A stretch of DNA of 64,000 nucleotides from Microbacterium sp. zg-Y818 (GCF_030246905.1 NZ_CP126741.1:620001-684000); one strand, 5' to 3'. Shown: positions 16,893 to 24,951, numbered from the stretch's first letter. Notes: generated from the letters alone by a model not told the origin. Numbers and translations are program-made.

Positions 16893-18809
16893 GTGACCAG
16901 AGCCAGGCAGGACCGTCTGCTCATGCTGCTCACGCGCGACGGCGACTGGATCACTGCGGCGAGGGCGGCCGACGCGCTGGGCGTGACCCCGCGCAGCGTC
17001 CGCAGCTACGTCACGGCGGTGAACGCGCGCGTGCCCGGCGGAACGGCGATCGAATCCGGGCCGCAGGGCTACCGCGCGGGGCCCGAGGCCGGCGCGGCTC
17101 TGCGCGCCGACTCCGACGGGGGCACCCCACGCGATCGTCTGCACACGCTCGTGCGGGCTCTCCTCGACGAGCACGACGGCATCGACCTCTACGAGACGGC
17201 GAATCAGCTGTTCGTCAGTCTTGCCACGATCGAGGCGGACCTCGCCCGGGTGCGGGGACTGCTCGGAGGCACCGAGCTCACGCTCGAGCGCTCGGGGTAT
17301 CGCGTGAGCCTGCGAGGCACCGAGGCCGCGCAGCGACGACTTCTCAGCAAGCTGGCTCACGACGAGATGGATGCCGGCTCGTTCGACCTCGAGGCACTGC
17401 GGCGCACCCTCGGTGCGCGCTCCATCGGAGCCCAGGCCTTCGGCCCGTTCAAGACGGAGCTCGTGGCCGGCCTCGGGGAGCTGGGCTACTTCGTGAACGA
17501 GCTGGGCATCGCCGACGTCGTCATGCACATCGCCATCGCCGCGGACCGGGTCTCGCGGGACCGTGGGCTGGAAGAGGCGCCAGAAGACGATCCCGCTCGC
17601 GCCGAGATCGGGGCCATCATCGACCGGCTGAGCCAGGAGCACCTCGGGGTGCGGCTGGGCGCGGGGGATCGCAGCCATCTGGCCACGCTGGTGCTCACCC
17701 GCGTGGTCGCCCCGGGCGCCGGGCCGGTCGACCGAGCGCGCGACCGCCTCGACCTCGAGGTGGAGCGGGTGGTGCGCGAGGTCGTCGAGTCGGCGGCGTC
17801 GGAGTTCCTCGTCGACATCGCGCACGAGGACTTCGTGCTGCGCCTGGCGCTGCACGTGCAGAACCTGCTGCAGCGCGCCCGCGCCCAGGCGTGGTCCCGC
17901 AACCCCCTCACCCGGTCGCTGAAGTCCACGTACCCGATGATCTTCGACGTCGCCGTCTTCATGGCCAGCCGTTTGGCCGAGCGCCTCGACATCCCCCTCA
18001 TGGACGACGAGATCGCCTACATCGCGATGCACGTCGGCGGGCGGCTGGAGCGCAGTCGGCGCGCAGACCAGCTGCTCACCGCCACCATCGTCTGCCCCGG
18101 CTACTACGAGCTGCACGAGCTGCTGCGCTCGAGCGTCTCGCGCTCGCTGGGACAGGCCGTGGAGGTCGTCGGAGTCGAGACGCGCGTGGACCCGGACTGG
18201 TCCGGCATCCAGACCGACCTGGTGCTCACCACGATCGACCCCCCGGCGCCGGGGGAGCGGATCGTGCGCATCCAGCCGTTCCTCACCGAATCCGATGTCG
18301 AGCGCGTGCAGGCGGCGGCCGGGCGGGTGCGCCGCGGACGCCGGCTGGCCAGGCTCCGCGCCGAACTGGAACGCTACTTCTCGCCCGCGGCCTTCGTGCA
18401 CGGGCTCGACGGCGAGGGCGGCGAAGAAGCCGTGATCCGGCGGCTGGGCGGCCTGCTCGTGGAACAGGGGATCATCGACGAGGGGTACGTGCAGCGCACG
18501 ATCGAGCGCGAGAACCTCTCGTCCACCGCGTTCACCGACGCCCTCGCCGTGCCGCACGCGATCGGGATGACGGCCACGCGCACCGCGATCGCGATCGGCA
18601 TCGCCGAGCCGTCGGTCTCGTGGGGCGAGGGGCGCGTGCAGGTCGTCGCCTTCACCGCCTTCTCCGAGAACGACCGCGCGGCGTTCCAGACGGTGTTCGA
18701 GCAGTTCGTCGAGGTGTTCAGCGAGCGCGACAGCGTGCAGCGCATCGTGCGACGCGGCACCGACTTCGCCGCGTTCCTCGACGAGCTGGTCGCCGTCATC
18801 GACGGCTGA
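16893..18809 (+). CDS. mtlR: MtlR/BglG-type PTS-regulated transcriptional activator
   Basis: This is a probable activator of the divergent mannitol operon, controlled by PTS phosphorylation. The order in its 638 residues is an N-terminal DeoR-like helix-turn-helix (DRLLMLLTRDG-WITAARAADAL), two PTS regulatory domains over about 85-390 (conserved histidines in VVMHIAIAADR and IAYIAMHVGG), a IIB-like domain with ATIVCPGYYE and a C-terminal EIIA type 2 domain with the histidine in ALAVPHAIG. This is the MtlR arrangement, not that of RNA-binding antiterminators, because a DNA-binding domain replaces the RNA-binding one. The start is GTG with only a weak upstream AAGGGA. Target assignment rests on position. 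Confidence 0.88.
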   Translation: MTRARQDRLLMLLTRDGDWITAARAADALGVTPRSVRSYVTAVNARVPGGTAIESGPQGYRAGPEAGAALRADSDGGTPRDRLHTLVRALLDEHDGIDLYETANQLFVSLATIEADLARVRGLLGGTELTLERSGYRVSLRGTEAAQRRLLSKLAHDEMDAGSFDLEALRRTLGARSIGAQAFGPFKTELVAGLGELGYFVNELGIADVVMHIAIAADRVSRDRGLEEAPEDDPARAEIGAIIDRLSQEHLGVRLGAGDRSHLATLVLTRVVAPGAGPVDRARDRLDLEVERVVREVVESAASEFLVDIAHEDFVLRLALHVQNLLQRARAQAWSRNPLTRSLKSTYPMIFDVAVFMASRLAERLDIPLMDDEIAYIAMHVGGRLERSRRADQLLTATIVCPGYYELHELLRSSVSRSLGQAVEVVGVETRVDPDWSGIQTDLVLTTIDPPAPGERIVRIQPFLTESDVERVQAAAGRVRRGRRLARLRAELERYFSPAAFVHGLDGEGGEEAVIRRLGGLLVEQGIIDEGYVQRTIERENLSSTAFTDALAVPHAIGMTATRTAIAIGIAEPSVSWGEGRVQVVAFTAFSENDRAAFQTVFEQFVEVFSERDSVQRIVRRGTDFAAFLDELVAVIDG

Positions 18810-18870
18810 GCCCCGCCCCGATCGCCCGCACGTCCGCCCGCCGGCCGCCCGCCCGCCCGGCGCCTCGCCG

Positions 18871-19140
18871 TTTGGGGCGCGTATCGGGCGACGAACCCCG
18901 GAAACCCCGGGTTTGGGGCGCGTGTCGGGCGACGAACCCCGGAAACCCCGGGTTTGGGGCGCGTATCGGGCGATGAACCGTGGAAACCCCGGGTTTGGGG
19001 CGCGTATCGGGCGATGAACCGTGGAAACCCCGGGTTTGGGGCGCGTATCGGGCGACGAAGCCCGGAAACCCCGGGTTTGGGGCGCGTATCGGGCGATGAA
19101 CCTCGGAAACCCCGGGTTTGGGGCGCGTATCGGGCGACGG
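18871..19140. repeat. Array B1: seven units of a 41-bp direct repeat
   Basis: The unit begins TTTGGGGCGCGTATCGGGCG and recurs at 18871, 18912, 18953, 18994, 19035, 19076 and 19117, an exact 41-bp period; the last unit is cut at about 24 bp. Units differ at only a few positions (GTATCG or GTGTCG, CGACG or CGATG, CCCCGG or CCGTGG). Each junction contains the dyad AAACCC-C-GGGTTT. The last unit abuts the stop codon of the nuclease-like gene on the other strand. There are no unique spacers, and 41 is not a multiple of 3, so this is neither a CRISPR nor a coding repeat. It fills most of the gap after the activator gene. Confidence 0.93.
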
Positions 19141-20094
19141 TCACCGCGGGGGACGGATGCCGAACGCGGCCAGACGCTCCGCCAAGGTGGCAGCGGTGGA
19201 CACGTGCGGCCACCCCCATCGGCCGTGGCGATGTTGCGTTGTGCCCCGGATCCAGTCCTCGCGTTGCTTCTCGGCGTCGAAGACGTCGGCGCGAGTGCGA
19301 CCGTCCAGCATCCGCCCGTCGATGTACTTGATCGAGCCGTCGAACTCGCCGTAGGCGTCGGCGTCGTCGATCCCGAAGTCGAGGTAGTAGCAGCCGCCCG
19401 TGGGTGAGGGGACGGCGACCTGCAGGCGGATGCGACGGAACCCCACCTCACGCAGGCGGATGCGACTGATCGTCTCGCCGGGCAGATGTGCCCTGCCGTC
19501 GGCGAACTCGAGCACCCGCTCCGCCCGGTTCACCCCGTGTGCGCTGGCGTGGACGATCCGGCGCACGTTCTCTCGGAATTCCTCCGCGCCATCGAGGTCG
19601 TAGACGCCGTCGCGCGGCGCGAACAGGGTGTGCAGCGCCGCGTCCGCCGAGGTCGCCGCCTGCTCGAAGGTCGCCGTGCGGGCCATGTCCGCGACCGAAC
19701 GAGCGAGCCCGGTGCACAGCAGCCCGTCGATCTCGACCACGTCGCCGGTGGTCTCTCCGCGGTGCCGCACCACCCCATGCGCGGCGCCGGGCCGGCCGGC
19801 ATCCGCGATGACGTGCAGCCGGTCGTCGCGCGCGCGGTACAGCGGCTGACCCTGCAGCGCCAGAGCCGTTGCATACGCGAAGACGGGCCGCGCGACCGAG
19901 ACCGCCGCGAGCGCGTGAGCGCGGGCGACGATGCGTTGCTCGGGATACACCGCTCGCCAGGCGCTCGCACTCGCGTAGATGCCGCGACGCAGGCGCACGA
20001 GACTTCCGCCGGCCGCGGAAGCCGCGATCTGACGGCTGGTCATGCCGCGCTGTCGCAGGTGATCGAGTGTCAGCAGTCGGATTTCCTCGGTCAT
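19141..20094 (-). CDS. Winged-helix (AbiEi-like) and PD-(D/E)XK-like nuclease protein
   Basis: This 317-residue protein of unknown function is of the same general type as the protein encoded at 9176-10054. An N-terminal winged helix covers about residues 5-45 (HLRQRGMTSRQIAAS then RLRRGIY). A middle region follows, then a nuclease-like C-terminus: PGETISRIRLREVGFR (E207), YYLDFGIDD with D239, YGEFDGSIKY with E250 and K256, then AEKQRED. Actinobacterial proteins of this kind are often called AbiEi-family antitoxin-like, but no AbiEii partner is adjacent. I chose the ATG at 20094, which has GATCGT 6 nt upstream; ATG at 20124 and GTG at 20157 are alternatives. Arrays of one 41-bp repeat lie on both sides. 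Confidence 0.72.
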   Translation of the reverse strand: MTEEIRLLTLDHLRQRGMTSRQIAASAAGGSLVRLRRGIYASASAWRAVYPEQRIVARAHALAAVSVARPVFAYATALALQGQPLYRARDDRLHVIADAGRPGAAHGVVRHRGETTGDVVEIDGLLCTGLARSVADMARTATFEQAATSADAALHTLFAPRDGVYDLDGAEEFRENVRRIVHASAHGVNRAERVLEFADGRAHLPGETISRIRLREVGFRRIRLQVAVPSPTGGCYYLDFGIDDADAYGEFDGSIKYIDGRMLDGRTRADVFDAEKQREDWIRGTTQHRHGRWGWPHVSTAATLAERLAAFGIRPPR

Positions 20095-20196
20095 CCTCGG
20101 ACGATCGCCGCTGGCGGCATCCATCCGGGACGGTGATTCGACAATCGGGGAGGACACGCCGCTCCGCGGGGCGTGTGGAGAAGGCGCCGCCCTGGG

Positions 20197-20391
20197 TTCG
20201 GGGCGCGTATCGGGCGACGAACCGCGAGAACCCCGGGTTCGGGGCGCGTATCGGGCGACGAACCGCGAGAACCCCGGGTTCGGGGCGCGTATCGGGCGAC
20301 GAACCGCGAGAACCCCGGGTTCGGGGCGCGTATCGGGCGGCGAACCGCGAAAACCCCGGGTCGGGGCGCGTATCGGGCGACGAACCGTGGA
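20197..20391. repeat. Array B2: five units of the 41-bp direct repeat
   Basis: Units begin at 20197, 20238, 20279 and 20320 with a 41-bp period and at 20361 with one base lost. The unit begins TTCGGGGCGCGTATCGGGCG, in the same orientation as array B1. The junction dyad is GAACCC-C-GGGTTC instead of AAACCC-C-GGGTTT, a paired change that keeps the symmetry. The array lies about 100 bp upstream of the nuclease-like gene and ends 13 bp before the stop codon of the acetyltransferase gene. Confidence 0.93.
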
Positions 20392-20404
20392 GCGCCGGCG
20401 GGGG

Positions 20405-20983
20405 TCAGCCGCCGCGCAGCCGCTCCTCGAGCCCGAGACGGACGGCGGGCCACTCGTGCGGCAGGATCGAGAACACCACGGTGTCGCGCAGCGAGCCGTC
20501 GGGTCCCAGGCGGTGGTTGCGCAGCACGCCGTCCTGTTTCGCGCCGAGCCTGGCGATGGCCTCCCGCGACTGACGGTTGTGCCAGTGGGTGCGCAGCTCC
20601 ACGGCGATCGCGTCGCACGCGTCGAACGCGTGCCCCAGCAGCAGCAGCTTCGCCGCGGTGTTCACCGCGGTGCGCTGCGCGGACAGCGCGAGCCAGGTGT
20701 AGCCGATCTCGACGTGCCGGTTCGGCTGGTCGATGCCGCAGAAGCTGGTCATCCCCACGGCGACCCCATCGCGGAGCACCGCCCACGGGTTCATGGTCCC
20801 GGCGTCGCGCATCGCCAAGCGCCGGGCGATCTCTTCCGGCACGCCCGCCGGCGCAGGCACCGAGGTGTACCAGGCGTGCTCCAGCCCGACGGATGCCACC
20901 GCGAGGTCGGACGCATGCTGCGGCCCCAGCGGCTCGAGTCGTATGTGGGCGTTCTCCAGGATGGTGGCGTCGCTCAGCAGCAC
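20405..20983 (-). CDS. GNAT-family N-acetyltransferase
   Basis: This is a probable acetyl-CoA-dependent N-acetyltransferase of the RimJ/RimL-like group (Acetyltransf_3). The 192 residues start with IRLEPLGPQHASDL, followed by GMTSFCGIDQPNRHVEIGYTW and a run of helix residues leading to ELRTHWHNRQSREAIARLGAK. This last motif (NxxSxxxIxxLGx) is characteristic of the family. The substrate cannot be told; related proteins act on ribosomal proteins or small amines. The GTG start has no Shine-Dalgarno, but TAGCCT lies exactly 6 nt upstream, so the mRNA is probably leaderless. Confidence 0.85.
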   Translation of the reverse strand: MLLSDATILENAHIRLEPLGPQHASDLAVASVGLEHAWYTSVPAPAGVPEEIARRLAMRDAGTMNPWAVLRDGVAVGMTSFCGIDQPNRHVEIGYTWLALSAQRTAVNTAAKLLLLGHAFDACDAIAVELRTHWHNRQSREAIARLGAKQDGVLRNHRLGPDGSLRDTVVFSILPHEWPAVRLGLEERLRGG

Positions 20984-20989
20984 AGCACG

Positions 20990-20995
20990 AGGCTA
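20990..20995 (-). promoter_or_regulatory. -10 element TAGCCT, leaderless start of the GNAT gene
   Basis: On the minus strand TAGCCT is followed by 6 nt and the GTG start codon. The spacing is the same as at other genes here. Confidence 0.55.
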
Positions 20996-21047
20996 CCGGG
21001 CGCAGCGGACGGACCGGCCCGCCGGCCGCGTCGTCCGTCGCCGATGG

Positions 21048-22427
21048 TCAGGCTTCCCGCGCGGGCCGCTCGTGCATCGCCGCCTCCGCAGCAGCCGCCG
21101 CCGTCGCGGGATCCCCCGCGCGGGAGGCCTCGCGGGCCGCCTGCATGGCACGGCGCCCGACGGGCAGCCCCACCGCGGCGCCGACGACGATGAAGGTCAG
21201 GATGCCGGTGGCCACCAGCAGCACCTCGATGTCGACGACATCGGCGAGGGGGCCCAGCACGGACATGCCCAGCGGCATCGCGACGGCCATGACGATGCCG
21301 ACGAACCCGAAGACGCCGCCCTGCCGCTCGGGATCGACGGTCTCCTGCAGCAGGGTGAACGCCGGTGTGGAGAAGAACGGCACAGCGAGCCCCACGAGGA
21401 ACAAGAAGGCGAAGAAGGTCCATACGGTGGGCGACAGCCCCATGCCGATCGCCAGCAGGCCGAACACCAGGGCGGACGTCACGATCATCCCGATACGGCT
21501 GCGCTTGGCGAAGAACGATGCCACGACGATGCCGCCGAGCATCATCCCGACGCTGAAGGCGATCTCGAGCACCGCGAGGTTGGTGATGTTCTGCTGCTCG
21601 CCGGCGTCGAAGGTGCGCACCAGCATGAGCGGGGTGAGGTTCGAGGGCGCCACGCTGAGCAGGAAGATGATCGCGAACAACGCCAGCAGCCATCGCAGGA
21701 AGGCGTGGTGCGCGACGTAGCGCACGCCCTCCACGAGGTCGGCGAAATACCCGGTGGGGGCGTCGTCGGATCGGCGAACGGCGCCGACGGGCACGAACGC
21801 GAGCAGCAGGATGCCGACGGCGGCGGTGATGACATCGACGAAGAAGATCGGGATGAGCGACGCCGCCGACCCGCCCCACACGGTCGCCGCCCACGCGAAG
21901 ACGGCGCCCGCCGCCGCCGGCGCGAGCAGCGCCATGGCGGACTGGATGGAGCCGTTGACACCGTTGACGCGCATGAGGTTCCGGGCCGGGGTGATCTGCG
22001 GGATCAGCGCCGACACGGCGGGGCTCTGGATGCCGGCGCCGGCGGAGCGGATCGCGAGGGTCAGGAAGATGAGCCATACGCCGTCGTAGCCGGTCATCAT
22101 CATCAGGGCGAGGGACAGGGTCGTCAGGGCGATGCCGGCATCCGCCGCGATGATGAGGTGCTTGCGGTTGTGGCGGTCGGCCCACACCCCGCCGAAGATC
22201 GAGACGATCGCCTGCGGCAGGAACCCGAACACCGCCGCGAGCGCCATGATGTCGCCCCGCTGATAGGTCAGCGTCAGGTACCAGAACACGGCGTACTGCA
22301 CGAGCATCGACCCGAAGAGGCTCGTGGTCTGCCCCGCGAGGAACAGCACCACGTTGCGCTTCCAGTGCGGCGGATCCGCCGCACTGGAAGCGTCTGCGCC
22401 CGGCGTGGGCGCGTCGTGTTCGCGCAT
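21048..22427 (-). CDS. MFS transporter (drug-efflux type)
   Basis: This is a major facilitator superfamily membrane protein of 459 residues with about 12 predicted membrane segments. The first follows NVVLFLAGQTTSLFGSMLVQ, and the segment WADRHNRKHLI between helices 2 and 3 is the MFS motif A. The overall pattern resembles the MFS_3/enterobactin-exporter-like group, so export of a small hydrophobic compound is likely but the substrate is unknown. The ATG at 22427 follows AAAGAGG. The first 30 residues are hydrophilic, and their codons include a 36-bp perfect DNA palindrome. The C-terminus is an Ala-rich charged tail. The phospho-sugar mutase gene lies 11 bp upstream on the same strand. Confidence 0.88.
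   Translation of the reverse strand: MREHDAPTPGADASSAADPPHWKRNVVLFLAGQTTSLFGSMLVQYAVFWYLTLTYQRGDIMALAAVFGFLPQAIVSIFGGVWADRHNRKHLIIAADAGIALTTLSLALMMMTGYDGVWLIFLTLAIRSAGAGIQSPAVSALIPQITPARNLMRVNGVNGSIQSAMALLAPAAAGAVFAWAATVWGGSAASLIPIFFVDVITAAVGILLLAFVPVGAVRRSDDAPTGYFADLVEGVRYVAHHAFLRWLLALFAIIFLLSVAPSNLTPLMLVRTFDAGEQQNITNLAVLEIAFSVGMMLGGIVVASFFAKRSRIGMIVTSALVFGLLAIGMGLSPTVWTFFAFLFLVGLAVPFFSTPAFTLLQETVDPERQGGVFGFVGIVMAVAMPLGMSVLGPLADVVDIEVLLVATGILTFIVVGAAVGLPVGRRAMQAAREASRAGDPATAAAAAEAAMHERPAREA
22357..22392. repeat. 36-bp perfect palindrome in the 5' coding part of the MFS gene
   Basis: CGCTTCCAGTGCGGCGGA is followed directly by its exact complement, TCCGCCGCACTGGAAGCG, with no spacer and no mismatch. 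It covers the codons for residues around SSAADPPHWKR, about 12 to 24 codons into the gene. As RNA it would form a long hairpin soon after the start of translation. Confidence 0.9.
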
Positions 22428-22438
22428 GTGCGCCTCTT

Positions 22439-24115
22439 TCAGCCGCGGGCGAGCAGCTCCGTGGCACCGGTCTCGAGCGCCTGAAGTCGCTCGCGCGCGT
22501 CGGCGGCGGAGTCGCCGCGCACGTCGAGATAGACCTTGACCTTGGGCTCCGTGCCGCTCGGCCGCACGATCACGCGCGATCCGTCGGCAAGCCACAGTCG
22601 CAGCACGTCGCCCGGCGGAAGCCCGTCGACGCCGTCGAGCAGGTCATCGATCCGCTCGACGGCGACACCGCCGACCGCCTGCGGGGGCGCGGTGCGCAGC
22701 GACGCCATGATGCGGCCGATGAACGACACGTCGTCCACGCGCAGCGACACCTGGCCGCTGTCGAAGAACCCGAACTCGGATTGGAACTGCGTGAGCAGAC
22801 TGTTCGCGTCGCCGCCCGATGCGCGCGCCTCGGCGATGAGCCCCAGCATGGCGATCGCGGCGGAGATGCCGTCCTTGTCGCGCACGGTCTCGGGGTTGAC
22901 GAGGTATCCGAGGGCCTCTTCGAAGCCGTAGACGATGCCGGGTGCGCGCGAGATCCACTTGAAGCCGGTCAGCGTCGCATGCGACGACAGGCCGTAGCGC
23001 GCGGCGACCGTGGCGAGACCCGGGGACGACACCAGCGAGCACGCCAGCGACGCCTCCGCGCCGGCTCCCGCTGCGGCCGCGCGCCGCGCGGCGCGCCAAC
23101 CGAGCAGCAGGCCGACCTCGTTGCCGGTGAGCTTGCGCCACCCGCCGGGCGCGCCCGGGTCGGGGACGGCGACGGCCAGCCGGTCGGCGTCGGGGTCGTT
23201 GGCGAGGATGAACTCCGCGCCGACCTCGCGCGCGGTCTGGAACGCCAGGTCCATGGCGCCCGGTTCCTCGGGGTTGGGGAAGGCGACGGTGGGGAAGGTG
23301 CCGTCGGGCTGCGTCTGCGCCGTCACCAGGGCGGGGGCGGGGTAGCCGGCGCGTTCGAGGATGCGCGAGAGCGTCTCCCAGCCCACGCCGTGCATCGCGG
23401 TGTAGACCCAGGTCATGCCGTCGGCACCCGCCGGGGCGGGGGCCACGGCGGCGGTCGCGTCGACGTACGCCTCGACGAGCTCTTCGCCGGCGACCTCGTA
23501 GTCGCTCGAGCGGGGGAGGGATCCGACGTCGCCGGCATCCGCCACGCGCTGGATGTGCGCGGCGATATCGGCGTCGACCGGGGGCACGATCTGCGCGCCG
23601 TCGTCGGGGCCGCCGAGGTAGACCTTGTAGCCGTTGTCGTCGGGCGGGTTGTGGCTGGCGGTGACCATGACGCCCGCGTCGGCACCGAGGTGGCGGACGG
23701 CGAAGGCCAGCACCGGGGTGGGCAGCAGCCGGGGGAGGAGGATCGCGCGCAGCCCCGCCCCGGCGAACACCTCGGCGCTGTCTCGGGCGAAAACGTCGGA
23801 GTTGCGACGGCCGTCGTAGCCGATCACGACGGTGGGCGGGCCATCGGGGCCCGGGCGCTCCAGCAGGAACGCGGCGAGTCCGGCGGCGGCCTGCATGACC
23901 AGAACCCGGTTCATGCGGTTGCTGCCGGCGCCCAGGCGCCCCCGCAGCCCCGCGGTGCCGAACGCCAGGCGGGCGCCGAACCGGTCGGTCAGGTCGGCCG
24001 ATGCCGCCTCGTCGCCCTCGGCCTCACGTGCGAGCAGCTCTTCCAGCTCGGCGCGGGTGACGGGGTCGGGGTCCTGGGCGAGCCAGCGGCGGGCGGCCCG
24101 CGTGATGTCGTTCAC
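22439..24115 (-). CDS. pmmB: Phospho-sugar mutase (phosphomannomutase/phosphoglucomutase family, likely phosphopentomutase role)
   Basis: This enzyme moves phosphate between C1 and C6 (or C5) of sugar phosphates. The 558 residues match the long PgcA/PmmB form: FGTAGLRG near residue 50, the phosphoserine loop VTASHNPPDDNGYKVY, metal-binding NDPDADRLA, sugar-binding GFEEALGYLV and the C-terminal phosphate-binding VRPSGTEPK. The GTG start overlaps the stop of the purine nucleoside phosphorylase gene (GTGA). The same pair occurs in Mycobacterium tuberculosis as deoD-pmmB. The coupling suggests that it isomerises ribose-1-phosphate or deoxyribose-1-phosphate, which is an inference; activity on mannose or glucose phosphates is also expected. 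Confidence 0.9.
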   Translation of the reverse strand: MNDITRAARRWLAQDPDPVTRAELEELLAREAEGDEAASADLTDRFGARLAFGTAGLRGRLGAGSNRMNRVLVMQAAAGLAAFLLERPGPDGPPTVVIGYDGRRNSDVFARDSAEVFAGAGLRAILLPRLLPTPVLAFAVRHLGADAGVMVTASHNPPDDNGYKVYLGGPDDGAQIVPPVDADIAAHIQRVADAGDVGSLPRSSDYEVAGEELVEAYVDATAAVAPAPAGADGMTWVYTAMHGVGWETLSRILERAGYPAPALVTAQTQPDGTFPTVAFPNPEEPGAMDLAFQTAREVGAEFILANDPDADRLAVAVPDPGAPGGWRKLTGNEVGLLLGWRAARRAAAAGAGAEASLACSLVSSPGLATVAARYGLSSHATLTGFKWISRAPGIVYGFEEALGYLVNPETVRDKDGISAAIAMLGLIAEARASGGDANSLLTQFQSEFGFFDSGQVSLRVDDVSFIGRIMASLRTAPPQAVGGVAVERIDDLLDGVDGLPPGDVLRLWLADGSRVIVRPSGTEPKVKVYLDVRGDSAADARERLQALETGATELLARG

Positions 24116-24945
24116 AGCGAGCCGATCACTCGGGCCAGGAGCGACGAGATGACAGGCTCGGCCTCCCGGCCGGCCTCGAGCACCTCGCCGTGGCTGAGGG
24201 GGCTCTCCTGGATGCCGGCGGCCATGTTGGTGATGAGCGAGAAGCCCAGGATCTCCATGCCGGCCTGCCGGGCGGCGATGGCCTCGAGTGCGGTGGACAT
24301 GCCGACGATGTCGCCACCGATGATCCCGGCCATGCGCACCTCGGCGGGGGTCTCGTACTGCGGGCCGCGGAACTGGCAGTACACGCCCTCGTCGAGCGAG
24401 GGGTCGATCGTGCGTGCCAGGTCCCGCAGGCGCTGGGAGTAGAGGTCGGTGAGGTCGATGAACGTCGCGCCCTCCAGCGGTGAGGCGCCGGTGAGGTTGA
24501 TGTGGTCGCTGATGAGCACGGGCTGGCCGGGGGTCCAGCTCTCCCGCATGCCGCCGGCGCCGTTGGTGAGCACCATGATGCGGGCGCCGGTCGCGGCGGC
24601 GGTGCGCACGCTGTGCACGACCCGGCGGACGCCGTGGCCCTCGTAGAAGTGGGTGCGCGCGCCGATGACCAGCACGTTCGCGCCGGACTCGGTGCGGACG
24701 CTTCGGAGCGTGCCGACGTGGCCCTCCAGGGCGGGCCGGCTGAAGCCGGTGACCTCGGTGGCGGGGAAGACGGCGGTCGTCTCGCCGATGAGCTCTGCGG
24801 CCTTGCCCCACCCGCTTCCGAGCGTCAGGGCGATGTCGTGTCGCTCGACGCCTGTGATGCGGGCGATGTCGGCGGCGGCGTCGGCGGCCACGCCGAAGGG
24901 GTCGGCAGCGGGGTCGTCGAGGGGATGGGGGGTCGTGTCGGACAT
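24112..24945 (-). CDS. deoD: Purine nucleoside phosphorylase
   Basis: This enzyme phosphorolyses inosine and guanosine and their deoxy forms to base and pentose-1-phosphate. The 277 residues belong to the trimeric (PNP class 2) family, as shown by TLGSGWGKAAELIG (phosphate loop), ARTHFYEGH, LTNGAGGMRESW and GMSTALEAIAARQAGMEILGFSLITNMAAG. It lies in front of the coupled phospho-sugar mutase gene and completes the nucleoside catabolic set begun at 6 kb. The ATG is preceded at 6 nt by TAAAGT, so a leaderless mRNA is likely. It is divergent from the flavoprotein gene, with 79 bp between them. Confidence 0.93.
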   Translation of the reverse strand: MSDTTPHPLDDPAADPFGVAADAAADIARITGVERHDIALTLGSGWGKAAELIGETTAVFPATEVTGFSRPALEGHVGTLRSVRTESGANVLVIGARTHFYEGHGVRRVVHSVRTAAATGARIMVLTNGAGGMRESWTPGQPVLISDHINLTGASPLEGATFIDLTDLYSQRLRDLARTIDPSLDEGVYCQFRGPQYETPAEVRMAGIIGGDIVGMSTALEAIAARQAGMEILGFSLITNMAAGIQESPLSHGEVLEAGREAEPVISSLLARVIGSL

Positions 24946-24951
24946 GTCCCC

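Noticed and set aside
9176..20094. Calling the two nuclease-like genes a type IV toxin-antitoxin (AbiE) system
   Set aside because: No AbiEii-type nucleotidyltransferase toxin gene lies next to either, and the C-terminal parts look like nuclease folds, not the AbiEi C-terminal domain.
18871..20391. CRISPR array
   Set aside because: The 41-bp units are contiguous, with no unique spacers of constant length between them, and no cas genes are present.
18374..21720. Reading frames across the 41-bp arrays that give repetitive Arg/Pro/Gly peptides
   Set aside because: The period is not a multiple of 3, so the frame shifts in each unit, and the strand opposite a real gene is used. They are artefacts of the repeat.
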